Source of the DNA: a virus
Reading direction: 5' to 3' (one strand)
Virus record (IMG/VR): IMGVR_UViG_3300043399_000179
Coordinates: 1-42,012 of that record
DNA length: 42,012 nt
Shown here: one piece after another, positions 22,172-29,619 of the stretch
How positions within the stretch are numbered: position 1 is the first letter of the stretch
Layout: each line of letters opens with the position of its first letter
Position numbers and translations under genes: made by a program
The notes under the pieces: generated by a model
Seen by the model: the letters and a program-made list of their open reading frames with translations, nothing else
Told to the model about the DNA's origin: nothing
Databases searched by the model: none

Positions 22172-23113
22172 ATGAAAATTGCTGTTGCGTCAGACTTGCA
22201 CCTAGAGTTTGGTGATGTCATGATCAAGAACGATCAAGGCATCGATGTACTCATCTTGTCTGGTGATATTTTGGTTGAGCGTGACCTAGACATGTTGGAT
22301 CGTCGTCAAGTAGAGTTGGGATTTGCACGTGCCAGATCATCGCGTTTTCATGACTTTTTCTCTCGTGTGTGTTTTCAGTTTCCACATGTAATCTACGTTG
22401 CTGGCAACCATGAACACTACCACGGTGATTTTGCCCAAACTATTGGTGAACTAAAACGCAAGTTGGCTCATCACCCTAACTTGCACATCTTGGACAAAGA
22501 GTGCTGGACATTGGATGATGTAACTTTTGTTGGCGGTACTCTTTGGACAGACATGAACAAAGAGGATCCACTTACTCTACATGCAATGAAGAACATGATG
22601 AACGACTTTCGTTGTGTTCAAAACTCAAATAGAGTAGTTTCTTACCGCGCAGACGTCTTACGAGACAAGCCAACAGGTATGACTGATGATGAGTTTTTGG
22701 CTCTGCCCACTTCTGAGCGATTCAAGTCTGTGTTTAAGACTCGCGTTGCAACTTTCTGTGCAGAAGATGCTGTTGAAGAACATCGCAAGTGTCTTGGTTA
22801 CATCAAAACAATCGTGGAAAATCATCGCGAGCAAAAAACTGGCAACAAAATTGTTGTAGTTGGTCATCACACACCTTCTCACAAGTCTTGTCACCCAAGA
22901 TATGCTCATGATGACATCATGAACGGTGGTTACCACAGTGACTTGAGTGAATTTATTCTTGATCACCCAGAAATTGTGTTGTGGACGCATGGTCACACAC
23001 ATGAATTGTTTGATTACACCATCGGAGACACCAGAATTGTGTGTAACCCACGTGGTTATATCGGATATGAAGAAATCGCTGATAAATTTGAATTGAAAGT
23101 GGTTGAGTTATGA
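22172..23113 (+). CDS. calcineurin-like metallophosphoesterase
   Basis: A 313-residue protein with the complete metal-ligand set of the metallophosphoesterase fold: VASDLHLEF (DxH), LSGDILV (GD), VAGNHEHYHG (GNHE), VVGHHTPS and WTHGHTHE (GHxH). It should hydrolyse a phosphomono- or diester, substrate unknown; bacterial relatives act on nucleotides or cyclic nucleotides. The start is ATG 22172, after TGGAGA; an in-frame ATG at 22160 lies only 10 bases past the -10 box and would give a nearly leaderless mRNA. It is followed by nucleotide-metabolism genes. Confidence 0.88.
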   Translation: MKIAVASDLHLEFGDVMIKNDQGIDVLILSGDILVERDLDMLDRRQVELGFARARSSRFHDFFSRVCFQFPHVIYVAGNHEHYHGDFAQTIGELKRKLAHHPNLHILDKECWTLDDVTFVGGTLWTDMNKEDPLTLHAMKNMMNDFRCVQNSNRVVSYRADVLRDKPTGMTDDEFLALPTSERFKSVFKTRVATFCAEDAVEEHRKCLGYIKTIVENHREQKTGNKIVVVGHHTPSHKSCHPRYAHDDIMNGGYHSDLSEFILDHPEIVLWTHGHTHELFDYTIGDTRIVCNPRGYIGYEEIADKFELKVVEL

Positions 23114-23445
23114 GAGAATATACACCTGATACGTGGGTGATGTTGAAATTTGTTGTTAGAGGTGAAACAATCTACAAAATTCTAGCTGGTTGGTACGGTG
23201 GTTATATCACTGGCGACAGTTGGAAGTTAAATAGTGGTTGTATCAAGGTCGAACAAGATGAAAATCACTACATGTTCTACGGTTCTAGTGGCAGTGTTTA
23301 TCGCTGCCATAAAAAATCATATGGTATGAGTGGTTATACATCGCAAGTGTACAGAAACTTTTGTCAAGATGTCGATGGCGCTGATGATATCACAATGGAA
23401 GCGTTAGACGCTGATGTTAATTTTATGGAATTGGAATATAAATGA
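23110..23445 (+). CDS. hypothetical protein
   Basis: A 111-residue protein rich in Tyr, Gly and Ser (KILAGWYGGYITGDSWKLNS; FYGSSGSVYRCHKKSYGM). The pattern suggests a small all-beta protein, and similar proteins occur in T4-like phages without a known role. It has an ATGA overlap with the phosphoesterase and one with the MazG-like gene, so it is translated with both. Confidence 0.7.
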   Translation: MREYTPDTWVMLKFVVRGETIYKILAGWYGGYITGDSWKLNSGCIKVEQDENHYMFYGSSGSVYRCHKKSYGMSGYTSQVYRNFCQDVDGADDITMEALDADVNFMELEYK

Positions 23446-23816
23446 GTAATGTTTTTGAAGATGTTGAGAAGTTTTTGAATGCTGTTGGGCAAAATCCACC
23501 GCCATTCCTTGTTGATGATAATCCACAATCACTTTTGTACAAAGAGTTGATTCGCGAAGAAATCAAAGAGTTCTGGGAAGCTGATGACGCTAACGATGAT
23601 ACCGAACGTCTTGACGCTTGTTTTGACATGATTTGGGTTATTGTTGGCTATGCACGCTCACGTGGATGGGATATGGACGGTGCTTGGATCGAAGGCGCAC
23701 AAAGCAACCTTTCTAAGATTGATCCTGCCACTGGTCTAGTGCGTCGACGTGAAGATGGTAAGATTCTAAAGCCAGAAGGTTGGCAACCACCAAACTTCAA
23801 ACAATTTGTGGAGTAA
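23442..23816 (+). CDS. MazG-like nucleotide pyrophosphohydrolase
   Basis: A 124-residue all-helical protein. The motif LIREEIKEFWEADDANDDTE and then LDACFDMIWVIVGYA gives the ExxE...ExxD metal site of the MazG/dUTPase-2 (phosphoribosyl-ATP pyrophosphohydrolase-like) superfamily. Such enzymes turn NTPs or dNTPs into monophosphates plus pyrophosphate; phage MazG proteins have been discussed as modulators of nucleotide pools. Coupled to its neighbours by overlaps, next to the deoxyribonucleotidase. Confidence 0.82.
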   Translation: MSNVFEDVEKFLNAVGQNPPPFLVDDNPQSLLYKELIREEIKEFWEADDANDDTERLDACFDMIWVIVGYARSRGWDMDGAWIEGAQSNLSKIDPATGLVRRREDGKILKPEGWQPPNFKQFVE

Positions 23817-23817
23817 C

Positions 23818-24321
23818 ATGATTACACTTTATCTTGATATGGACGGAGTTCTAGCAGACTTCAACAAAGAGTACATTAAGTTGGATCCTAACAAAGAGGA
23901 TCGCAAGCGTTTCCGCACTGCAGTTATCGAAGACAAGATTTTCGAGAAGTTAGACTTTATGCCTGACGCTCAAGAACTGCTTAATTATGTTTCTGGCTTG
24001 AATGGTGTTACTGTAGAAATTCTAACATCTATGGGTACACATGAACCTTTCCAAGCCAATGAAGCCAAGATGCAAAAACTCAAGTGGTTGAATGCTAAAA
24101 ACATTCCATATCGCGCTAACTTTGTCAATGACAAGTTGGGTAAGGCAAAGTATGCAACGCCAACCAGTATTCTAGTCGATGACAGTATTGGGTGTATTGA
24201 TCCATTTAATGCAGCTGGTGGATATGGTATTCTTCACACTGATTCTGCCAGCACTATTGCCAAACTTAAATCTACAATCTTGCAGATTCATACACTGGCA
24301 GCACTTAAAGAGCATTCATGA
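23818..24321 (+). CDS. HAD-family 5'(3')-deoxyribonucleotidase
   Basis: A 167-residue HAD phosphatase of the NT5C type: LYLDMDGVLADF (catalytic Asp pair DxDGV, residues 7-11), VEILTSMG (motif II Thr/Ser), NDKLGKAKYATP (motif III Lys) and LVDDSIGC (motif IV acidic pair). It dephosphorylates deoxynucleoside monophosphates in the cytoplasm. ATG 23818 follows GGAGTAAC. In the same transcript as the MazG-like enzyme; together they could convert dNTPs to nucleosides. Confidence 0.85.
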   Translation: MITLYLDMDGVLADFNKEYIKLDPNKEDRKRFRTAVIEDKIFEKLDFMPDAQELLNYVSGLNGVTVEILTSMGTHEPFQANEAKMQKLKWLNAKNIPYRANFVNDKLGKAKYATPTSILVDDSIGCIDPFNAAGGYGILHTDSASTIAKLKSTILQIHTLAALKEHS

Positions 24322-24602
24322 AACAAATTATATTAAACACACTAACATGGATTCTAGATGACTTCAGATCTAATAAGTTTCGTTTTTGCGTTGAGTTACT
24401 GGCTTGGGCTATCAGTATTGGTTGTAGCATTACTATGGCTCTCACAGTACCTAATCCTCCACTTCTTGTCCTTTATCCTATATGGATCAGTGGCTGTGCT
24501 CTTTATGCTTGGGCTGCTTATACTAGGAAATCGTTTGGGATGTTGGCTAACTACCTCTTGCTGACTACTATTGATACAATTGGACTAATTCGTATGTTAT
24601 GA
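24318..24602 (+). CDS. small membrane protein
   Basis: A 94-residue protein with three hydrophobic segments (LLAWAISIGCSITMAL; LLVLYPIWISGCALYAWAA; MLANYLLLTTIDTIGLIRML). Similar small proteins occur in many T4-like phages. No transporter signature is certain. Overlaps neighbours by ATGA. Confidence 0.72.
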   Translation: MKQIILNTLTWILDDFRSNKFRFCVELLAWAISIGCSITMALTVPNPPLLVLYPIWISGCALYAWAAYTRKSFGMLANYLLLTTIDTIGLIRML

Positions 24603-24757
24603 GAAAAGCCTGGAGATTGTGGGCGAAAGCAATTGGAGAAAAGAGCGGTGCTAGTGTCAAAGAAGCTGACACCATCGCTCTTATTCGTACTTGCATCGTT
24701 CTTTGTTATATTATTACAAACTTTTTTATCGTTGCTGGTGTTATAAGGCACTGGTGA
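24599..24757 (+). CDS. small membrane protein MRKAWRLWAKA-type
   Basis: A 52-residue protein: amphipathic basic N-terminus (MRKAWRLWAKAIGEKSG), then a hydrophobic segment (TCIVLCYIITNFFIVAGVI) ending RHW. The pattern is widespread in phage genomes; function unknown. Paired with the preceding membrane gene. Confidence 0.72.
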   Translation: MRKAWRLWAKAIGEKSGASVKEADTIALIRTCIVLCYIITNFFIVAGVIRHW

Positions 24758-24786
24758 TTGACTTTAATGCAATTTTACGGTATAAT
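24758..24786 (+). promoter_or_regulatory. sigma70 promoter of uvdE-like gene
   Basis: TTGACT (24758-24763), 17-base spacer, TATAAT (24781-24786). Closely similar to the promoter at 1230 (TTGACTTTAA...ATTTT.CGG). The start codon follows 7 bases after the -10 box. Confidence 0.82.
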
Positions 24787-24792
24787 TAGATT

Positions 24793-25836
24793 ATGAATAC
24801 ACATATTATGAAACACGGTAAAATTGGTTTTGCATGCAAATGGATTGACACTGTCGATCAAGTCGATGGTATCAAACCCAAAGACGATGCAAAGAAATAC
24901 AGCACAGGTACAACTACTGTTGCTTGGCTTGGTCGTCAAAGTCGCACATCTGCAGAAGAAAAGTTGTGGGACATCACCAAACAAAATCTTCAAAACACAC
25001 TCAATCTAGTAACCAAGGTAGCCAGCTTACCTGAAGGTTTGCGCATGGTTCGTTTGAGCAGCGAAATTCTTCCAGTCTACACTCACGCTGATTGGAAATA
25101 CTTTTATCAGCAACAAGATGTGCTTGATGTTCTGCAACGTGGCTTTGCCAAGATTGGTGACACTGCCCGTGCAGCAGGTGTTCGCCTAAGTTTCCATCCA
25201 GGTCAGTTTACAGTTCTTGCCAGCGAGAACGATGGCATCGTCAATAATTCTATCGAAGAATTTGAGTATCATGCAGACATGGCTCGTATGATGGGTTATG
25301 GTCGCACATTCCAAGACTTTAAGATCAATGTACACATCTCTGGCAAACGTGGTCCAGCAGGCATTCGCGCAGCTTACAAACGTCTGTCTACAGTTGCACA
25401 AAACTGCATCACTATCGAAAACGAAGAAAACGCATGGGGTCTTGATGACTCTCTAGAATTGGCAGACTTATTGCCAATTGTTCTCGATGTACATCACCAC
25501 TGGTGTCGTGAAGGTGAGTGGCTTGATCATAATGACGATCGTGTCAAACGTGTTATTGACTCTTGGCGTGGTGTTCGTCCAACTATGCACTACTCTCAAT
25601 CTCGCGAAGACTACCTTGTTGATCATTGCATCAAGACAAAACCAGACTATGCTGTGTTGCTGGAAAACGGTTTTAAGAAAGCCAAACTTCGTGCACACTC
25701 AGACTTTTACTGGAACACTGCTTGTAACGATTGGGTTCTAGATTATCTCAAGACTCACGATATCATGTGCGAAAGTAAAGCAAAAAATCTGGCAAGTTTT
25801 TCTCTATATGAGAGTTCTAAACAATTATCTGTATAA
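24793..25836 (+). CDS. uvdE: UV damage endonuclease (UvdE/UvsE)
   Basis: A 347-residue TIM-barrel UV endonuclease. Typical blocks are MVRLSSEILPVYTH, VRLSFHPGQF with its metal-binding His, TIENEE, VLDVHHHWC (metal His pair) and PTMHYSQSRE. It nicks DNA 5' to UV photoproducts and other lesions, starting alternative excision repair. The ATG coincides with the predicted transcription start, so the mRNA is probably leaderless; an internal ATG (residue 6) also lacks a ribosome site. Confidence 0.92.
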   Translation: MNTHIMKHGKIGFACKWIDTVDQVDGIKPKDDAKKYSTGTTTVAWLGRQSRTSAEEKLWDITKQNLQNTLNLVTKVASLPEGLRMVRLSSEILPVYTHADWKYFYQQQDVLDVLQRGFAKIGDTARAAGVRLSFHPGQFTVLASENDGIVNNSIEEFEYHADMARMMGYGRTFQDFKINVHISGKRGPAGIRAAYKRLSTVAQNCITIENEENAWGLDDSLELADLLPIVLDVHHHWCREGEWLDHNDDRVKRVIDSWRGVRPTMHYSQSREDYLVDHCIKTKPDYAVLLENGFKKAKLRAHSDFYWNTACNDWVLDYLKTHDIMCESKAKNLASFSLYESSKQLSV

Positions 25837-25839
25837 ATA
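25832..25839 (+). promoter_or_regulatory. T4-type late promoter TATAAATA
   Basis: Exact T4 late consensus TATAAATA, partly over the stop codon of the UV endonuclease gene and 17 bases before the next start codon. It should be read by phage late transcription factors (see the gp33-like gene) and drive the lysis-related block. Confidence 0.7.
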
Positions 25840-25856
25840 CAGAGTAAGGAGAAATT

Positions 25857-26096
25857 ATGCCAACATACACATTCCGCGACAATAACACGGGTGAACAATT
25901 TGAAAAGGTTATGAAGATTGCAGAACGTGAGGAGTATCTACAGCAGAATCCACACATTGAATCAATCATCGTTAGCGCTCCAGCTTTTTCTGGAGATCGT
26001 ATTGTGCTTAAAACTGATAATGGATTCAAGGAGGTCTTACAAAAGATACATCAAAAAACCCCAGGAAGCATTTTAAACCGAACAACTAAAATCTAA
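25857..26096 (+). CDS. FmdB-like small protein lacking zinc cysteines
   Basis: A 79-residue protein starting MPTYTFRDNNTGEQFE, the FmdB/CxxC regulatory-protein opening in which MPxYxFxCxxCG is normal. Here both Cys are absent (Asp-Asn-Asn-Thr instead), so it should not bind zinc. The remainder (MKIAEREEYLQQNPHIESII) matches T4-like phage versions. Good AAGGAGA site. Function unknown. Confidence 0.7.
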   Translation: MPTYTFRDNNTGEQFEKVMKIAEREEYLQQNPHIESIIVSAPAFSGDRIVLKTDNGFKEVLQKIHQKTPGSILNRTTKI

Positions 26097-26112
26097 TTAC
26101 AAAAGGACTTGC

Positions 26113-26904
26113 ATGGCAACAAAACGCCTTGCTGCTAAAAGTCTAGATAATGAACACAGTGATAAGCAGCCCAAACAAATTAATAATTCTTTAAGATTAA
26201 GAATGGATGATCTAAAAACTTTTGATCCATTGACTGGAAATCAGAAAAAGTTTTTTGATGCTTATAAAAGAGGGGACTATTTCGTAGCACTCCACGGAGT
26301 TGCTGGTACAGGAAAAACTTTCTGTGCGCTATACAAAGCTATTGAAGAGGTGTTGGATAAATCAAACCCATTCAATAAAATCATCGTCGTTCGTTCTGCT
26401 GTGCAGTCTCGCGAGATTGGTCATCTTCCAGGTGACGTGAACGAAAAGATGGAAATTTATGAGCAGCCTTATCGTCAAATTTGCGAAACACTATTTGGGC
26501 GTAAGGATGCTTGGGACAGACTCGAAGAACAAGGACATATAACTTTTATCTCAACGTCCTTTATTCGTGGTATGAGTTTTGATGACGCTATCATCATTGT
26601 TGATGAAATGCAGAACTTGACTTATGAAGAGATCGACACCGTTATGACTCGTGTCGGATATCGATCTAAAATTATATGGTGTGGTGATTATAGACAAACT
26701 GATTTGAATAAAAAGAAGAACGATGTTACTGGAATTTTAAAATTCTTTGACATTGCTCAACACATGAGTGCTTTTACTCGTATCGAATTTGACGTGAACG
26801 ACATCGTGAGATCTTCTCTCGTGAAAGACTATATTTTGGCTAAACTAAAATACGAAGACTTTTACGAAGGAAAATCTAATGCTACTAACAGTAGAGCAGT
26901 TTAG
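26113..26904 (+). CDS. phoH: PhoH-like P-loop ATPase
   Basis: A 263-residue PhoH-family protein: Walker A LHGVAGTGKTF (about residues 60-70), then VRSAVQSREIGHLPGDVNEK, the PhoH signature region, Walker B IIIVDEMQN and IWCGDYRQTD. Common in marine and freshwater T4-like phages; bacterial PhoH proteins can be RNA helicase/RNase modules, but here only the ATPase is present. Preceded by AAAGGA. The next gene begins inside its last 26 bases. Confidence 0.9.
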   Translation: MATKRLAAKSLDNEHSDKQPKQINNSLRLRMDDLKTFDPLTGNQKKFFDAYKRGDYFVALHGVAGTGKTFCALYKAIEEVLDKSNPFNKIIVVRSAVQSREIGHLPGDVNEKMEIYEQPYRQICETLFGRKDAWDRLEEQGHITFISTSFIRGMSFDDAIIIVDEMQNLTYEEIDTVMTRVGYRSKIIWCGDYRQTDLNKKKNDVTGILKFFDIAQHMSAFTRIEFDVNDIVRSSLVKDYILAKLKYEDFYEGKSNATNSRAV

Positions 26905-27502
26905 TCACCTATTCCCACGAAACACTGATCCACAAGGTTGGGTTGACTCAATGAATGAGGTATTCCCAACTTACGAGATTGATACTCCACAACGTGTTGC
27001 TGCTTTCTTAGCACAATGTGGACATGAGTCTGGTGGTTGGACAGTGTTTGAAGAAAACTTGAATTACTCAGCGAAGGGTCTAACTGGCATCTTCAAAAAG
27101 TATTTCCCAACTGAAGAATCTGCGTTGCCTTACCAGCGCCAGCCAGAGAAAATCGCTAACAAGATCTATTGCAATCGCATGGGTAATGGCAGCGAAGAAT
27201 CTGGTGATGGATATAAGTATCGTGGACGTGGACCAATTCAGTTAACTGGCAAAGCAAACTATACTCAGTTTGCCAAAGACATGTTTGAAAATTGGGAAGA
27301 AGTTGTGAATAATCCAGACTGGGTTACTTATGACAAAGACTTTGCACTGATGTCTGCTATTTGGTTCTGGAACAAAAACAAACTGAACAAAGAAGCAGAT
27401 GCTGGTGATATTAAAACAATGACAAGAAAGATAAATGGTGGATATATTGGTCTTGAAGATCGTATCAAGCACTATAATGAGGCTATCCACTTACTAACAT
27501 AA
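26879..27502 (+). CDS. GH19 chitinase-like endolysin
   Basis: A 207-residue glycoside hydrolase 19 lysozyme that cleaves the glycan backbone of peptidoglycan. AAFLAQCGHESGGW carries the catalytic Glu50, FEENLNYSA the second acid, and YRGRGPIQLTGKANY is the family's conserved loop. No signal peptide is present, so a holin is needed to reach the wall. It overlaps the phoH-like gene and touches the exonuclease gene. Confidence 0.9.
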   Translation: MLLTVEQFSHLFPRNTDPQGWVDSMNEVFPTYEIDTPQRVAAFLAQCGHESGGWTVFEENLNYSAKGLTGIFKKYFPTEESALPYQRQPEKIANKIYCNRMGNGSEESGDGYKYRGRGPIQLTGKANYTQFAKDMFENWEEVVNNPDWVTYDKDFALMSAIWFWNKNKLNKEADAGDIKTMTRKINGGYIGLEDRIKHYNEAIHLLT

Positions 27503-28155
27503 TGAAGAATTTTATACATCATGATTTTGCGAAATTAGAACGTGATACAAGCCCTGATGGTACCCGTTTATACAGGACTCCATCAGGGCTTTCTTATCCA
27601 AGTGTTACTACAATCACAAAACAAGCGACTGAAGACGGTATCCGAAAATGGAGACTTCGTGTTGGCGAAGAAGAAGCCAACCGTGTTTCTGCCAAAGCCA
27701 GTGCACGTGGCACAAGAATTCACTCACTGTGTGAAAACTATTTGTTGGGTAATGAGATTGTTCCAGACATGTTTGACGCAGAGATGTTTGGTTCTATTAA
27801 ATTTTTACTAGATCAGATCGACAACATTCACTGTTTAGAAACTCCACTGTATTGTGATCACTTTGAAGTTGCTGGTACAGTAGATTGTATCGCTGAGTTT
27901 CAAGGTAAGTTGTCTGTGATTGACTTTAAGACAGCAAGCAAACCAAAAGATCGCGATGACATCTATCATTACTTTATGCAGTGCGCAGCATACTCTGTTG
28001 CGTTTGAAGAACGCACTGGAATACCAATTGGTCGCCTTGTAGTTATCATGGCTGTTGATAACGATGACCCTAGATGGTTTATTGAGAAACGCGATAACTG
28101 GATTGGTGGTTTCAAGAAATTAAGATTAGACTACAAGTACAAAAATGGCATCTAA
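27502..28155 (+). CDS. PD-(D/E)XK exonuclease, MGME1-like
   Basis: A 217-residue nuclease. RIHSLCENYLLG supplies the N-terminal helix with Glu, EVAGTVDCIAEFQGK the catalytic Asp, and LSVIDFKTASKPK the D...(D/E)xK pair. The fold is that of RecB-like and MGME1 single-strand exonucleases, frequent in phages. It probably processes DNA ends in recombination or replication. ATG 27502 is coupled to the endolysin stop; the next gene starts 11 bases before its end. Confidence 0.85.
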   Translation: MKNFIHHDFAKLERDTSPDGTRLYRTPSGLSYPSVTTITKQATEDGIRKWRLRVGEEEANRVSAKASARGTRIHSLCENYLLGNEIVPDMFDAEMFGSIKFLLDQIDNIHCLETPLYCDHFEVAGTVDCIAEFQGKLSVIDFKTASKPKDRDDIYHYFMQCAAYSVAFEERTGIPIGRLVVIMAVDNDDPRWFIEKRDNWIGGFKKLRLDYKYKNGI

Positions 28156-28615
28156 TATTTTATTCATAGAATCTGTTCTATCACCTGATCACTGCGAGAG
28201 ATTGATTAGCGATTTTATGATAGAACAAGTTGGTCCATCTCTAGACTATAATAAACTAGAACGTAAAAAAGTCACTGACAATACAATTGTAGTTGCTCTT
28301 GCTAAGAAATATGGTTTTGTTTATGACAGAGCATTTATACTTCGTTATAAGCAAGGTGACAAGAGCCCATTGCATGTTGATAATGTTTTTGTCAATAACT
28401 CCAAAATAGAATCACACGGCTGGATAAAGAGTGTTATTGTTTTCTTGAATGATAACTTTGAGGGTGGTGAGTTGGTGTATCCAGATCAAGGAGTTACCAT
28501 AAGACCAAAGGTTGGTAATATGGTCGTTGCTCCAGCTGATAGTAGTTCTCCGCATTATGTTACAGAGACTACCTCTGACCGTTATGTTCTTGTGTTACGT
28601 TTAGTTGACATGTAA
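28145..28615 (+). CDS. 2OG-Fe(II) oxygenase (prolyl 4-hydroxylase-like)
   Basis: A 156-residue dioxygenase with the 2-His-1-carboxylate triad: LHVDNVF (HxD), SPHYVTE (distal His), then Arg in DRYVLVLRL for 2-oxoglutarate. GWIKSVIVFLNDNFEGGELVY is the standard beta-strand core of P4H-like phage proteins. The substrate could be a protein or nucleic acid; unknown. It is the second such enzyme in the window, only distantly similar to the first. The consensus promoter of the tmRNA overlaps its end. Confidence 0.85.
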   Translation: MASNILFIESVLSPDHCERLISDFMIEQVGPSLDYNKLERKKVTDNTIVVALAKKYGFVYDRAFILRYKQGDKSPLHVDNVFVNNSKIESHGWIKSVIVFLNDNFEGGELVYPDQGVTIRPKVGNMVVAPADSSSPHYVTETTSDRYVLVLRLVDM

Positions 28616-28633
28616 TAAATATATAAGTATAAT
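28605..28633 (+). promoter_or_regulatory. consensus sigma70 promoter of the tmRNA gene
   Basis: TTGACA (28605-28610), 17-base spacer, TATAAT (28628-28633): a perfect match in both hexamers, the strongest promoter in the window. The -35 lies in the last codons of the oxygenase gene. Transcription should begin near 28640. Confidence 0.92.
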
Positions 28634-28639
28634 ATAAGT

Positions 28640-28980
28640 TATTGCTGTAATTCCTTCAAAGCGAAGGACTTCTGGACGGGGGTTCGACTCCCCCCATCTC
28701 CACCAAAAGCATCTATTCCCTTTAGTGAAACCCAAATGCTAGGGTGTAGCATTACTAAAGGGCGCAATGGGTGTTTTTGATGGGGATGCCATGGTTTCGA
28801 CAGGGGTAGATAGTAGCGACGGCAGCACGGTAGGCGATGACCGTAAATCAAGCAAACTAAGTAAATGCAAACGACAACGTTTTCGCATTAGCAGCCTAAT
28901 CACTGCTTAGGGTTTCGGTTGGTTTCCTCGTAACAGAATAACCAACCACTTTAAAGTATTGCCACAGCGGGTGCCAATAT
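28640..28980 (+). ncRNA. ssrA: circularly permuted (two-piece) tmRNA
   Basis: The 3' half precedes the 5' half. 28671-28705 holds a T arm (GGGGG TTCGACT CCCCC, 28678-28694), acceptor strand CATCTCC (28695-28701) and encoded ACCA. After an excised-looking spacer (28706-28781) with a hairpin (CCTTTAGT/ACTAAAGG enclosing AATGCTA/TAGCATT) comes acceptor strand GGGGATG (28782-28788), giving 7 pairs with a G3-U70 wobble, the alanine identity mark. GGTTTCGAC is the tmRNA D-loop. An ACGGT/ACCGT stem fits pseudoknot 1. The tag frame is at 28867, and GGTTGGTT/AACCAACC closes the coding piece. GCAGCA in the coding piece can pair with TGCTGT (28643) as helix P2. The 3' limit is approximate. Confidence 0.93.
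28867..28899 (+). other. tmRNA tag reading frame, peptide ANDNVFALAA
   Basis: Resume codon GCA after GTAAAT, then AAC GAC AAC GTT TTC GCA TTA GCA GCC TAA. With the alanine carried by the tRNA-like part, the tag is A-ANDNVFALAA. The E. coli tag is AANDENYALAA; the shared AND start and ALAA end are the SspB-side and ClpX-recognition ends of proteobacterial tags. Confidence 0.92.
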
Positions 28981-29015
28981 TATGAACAACAATATTTTTA
29001 AAGGAAAATTATAAA

Positions 29016-29576
29016 ATGAAAATGGCTTTAGCCTCAGCTTTGTTATTTGTATCTGGTGTTGCATCTGCTCAATCATCTATGAGCGTTAATTATGCAGTTC
29101 AAAATGATGACTCTCCTGCAGTACAAAAACATGTTACTGCATTGAAAGTCCAGACTAAGTTAACAAAGTCTATTGATGGTGATTTGGGTATCTCAGCTAC
29201 TACTGCTGATGTTGCAAACACTATCACTAATCGTTATGAAGCAGGATTGATTTATAGCCTTCCAGTATCCTCTAGCGTAACAGCTTCTGTTCGCGGTGGT
29301 CTTGGTACCAAGCAAGCATCTGGCAAACCAGATTATGCATACTACTCTGTCGAACCTGCAGTTTCTTTCAAACTACCAGTTGAAGGTTTTTCTGCTAAAG
29401 TTGGTTACCGCTGGCGCGATGGCTTTAATGATTTAGCAAAAGACACTAACCAAGCAACTCGTATGTCTTTGACATATGCTTTGACTAAGTTGGACAAAGT
29501 AACTATCGGTCACGATATTCAACGTGGCGATAGCGCGAACAAGACTACTTCACTTCAGTACTCTCGTTCTTTCTAA
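29016..29576 (+). CDS. outer-membrane beta-barrel (porin-like) protein
   Basis: A 186-residue protein with a clear signal peptide (MKMALASALLFVSGVASAQ, likely cleavage after ASA). The mature part is made of alternating amphipathic strands (YEAGLIYSLPVSSSVTASVR; AKVGYRWRDGFND; RMSLTYALTKLDKVTIGHD) and ends in Ser-Phe, the aromatic C-terminus read by the BAM complex. At about 167 mature residues it would form a barrel of roughly 8 strands. In a phage it may alter the host surface, for example to block superinfection. AAAGGA upstream; it directly follows the tmRNA gene and may share its promoter. Confidence 0.82.
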   Translation: MKMALASALLFVSGVASAQSSMSVNYAVQNDDSPAVQKHVTALKVQTKLTKSIDGDLGISATTADVANTITNRYEAGLIYSLPVSSSVTASVRGGLGTKQASGKPDYAYYSVEPAVSFKLPVEGFSAKVGYRWRDGFNDLAKDTNQATRMSLTYALTKLDKVTIGHDIQRGDSANKTTSLQYSRSF

Positions 29577-29580
29577 TAGC

Positions 29581-29606
29581 AGGGTGGCTTGTCCACCCTT
29601 TCTTTT
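29581..29606 (+). terminator. rho-independent terminator
   Basis: Stem AGGGTGG / CCACCCT (29581-29599) with loop CTTGT, followed by TTTCTTTT. It closes the tmRNA-porin segment. Confidence 0.85.
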
Positions 29607-29619
29607 ATAGAGGAATAAA

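Noticed and set aside
28671-28705. Separate tRNA gene
   Set aside because: Only the T arm and acceptor 3' strand are present upstream; the missing 5' half is found downstream as the tmRNA 5' end, and no anticodon arm is visible.
28639-28851. Open frame on the minus strand across the tmRNA
   Set aside because: It covers the two tmRNA halves; the RNA structure explains the sequence better, and no ribosome site exists.
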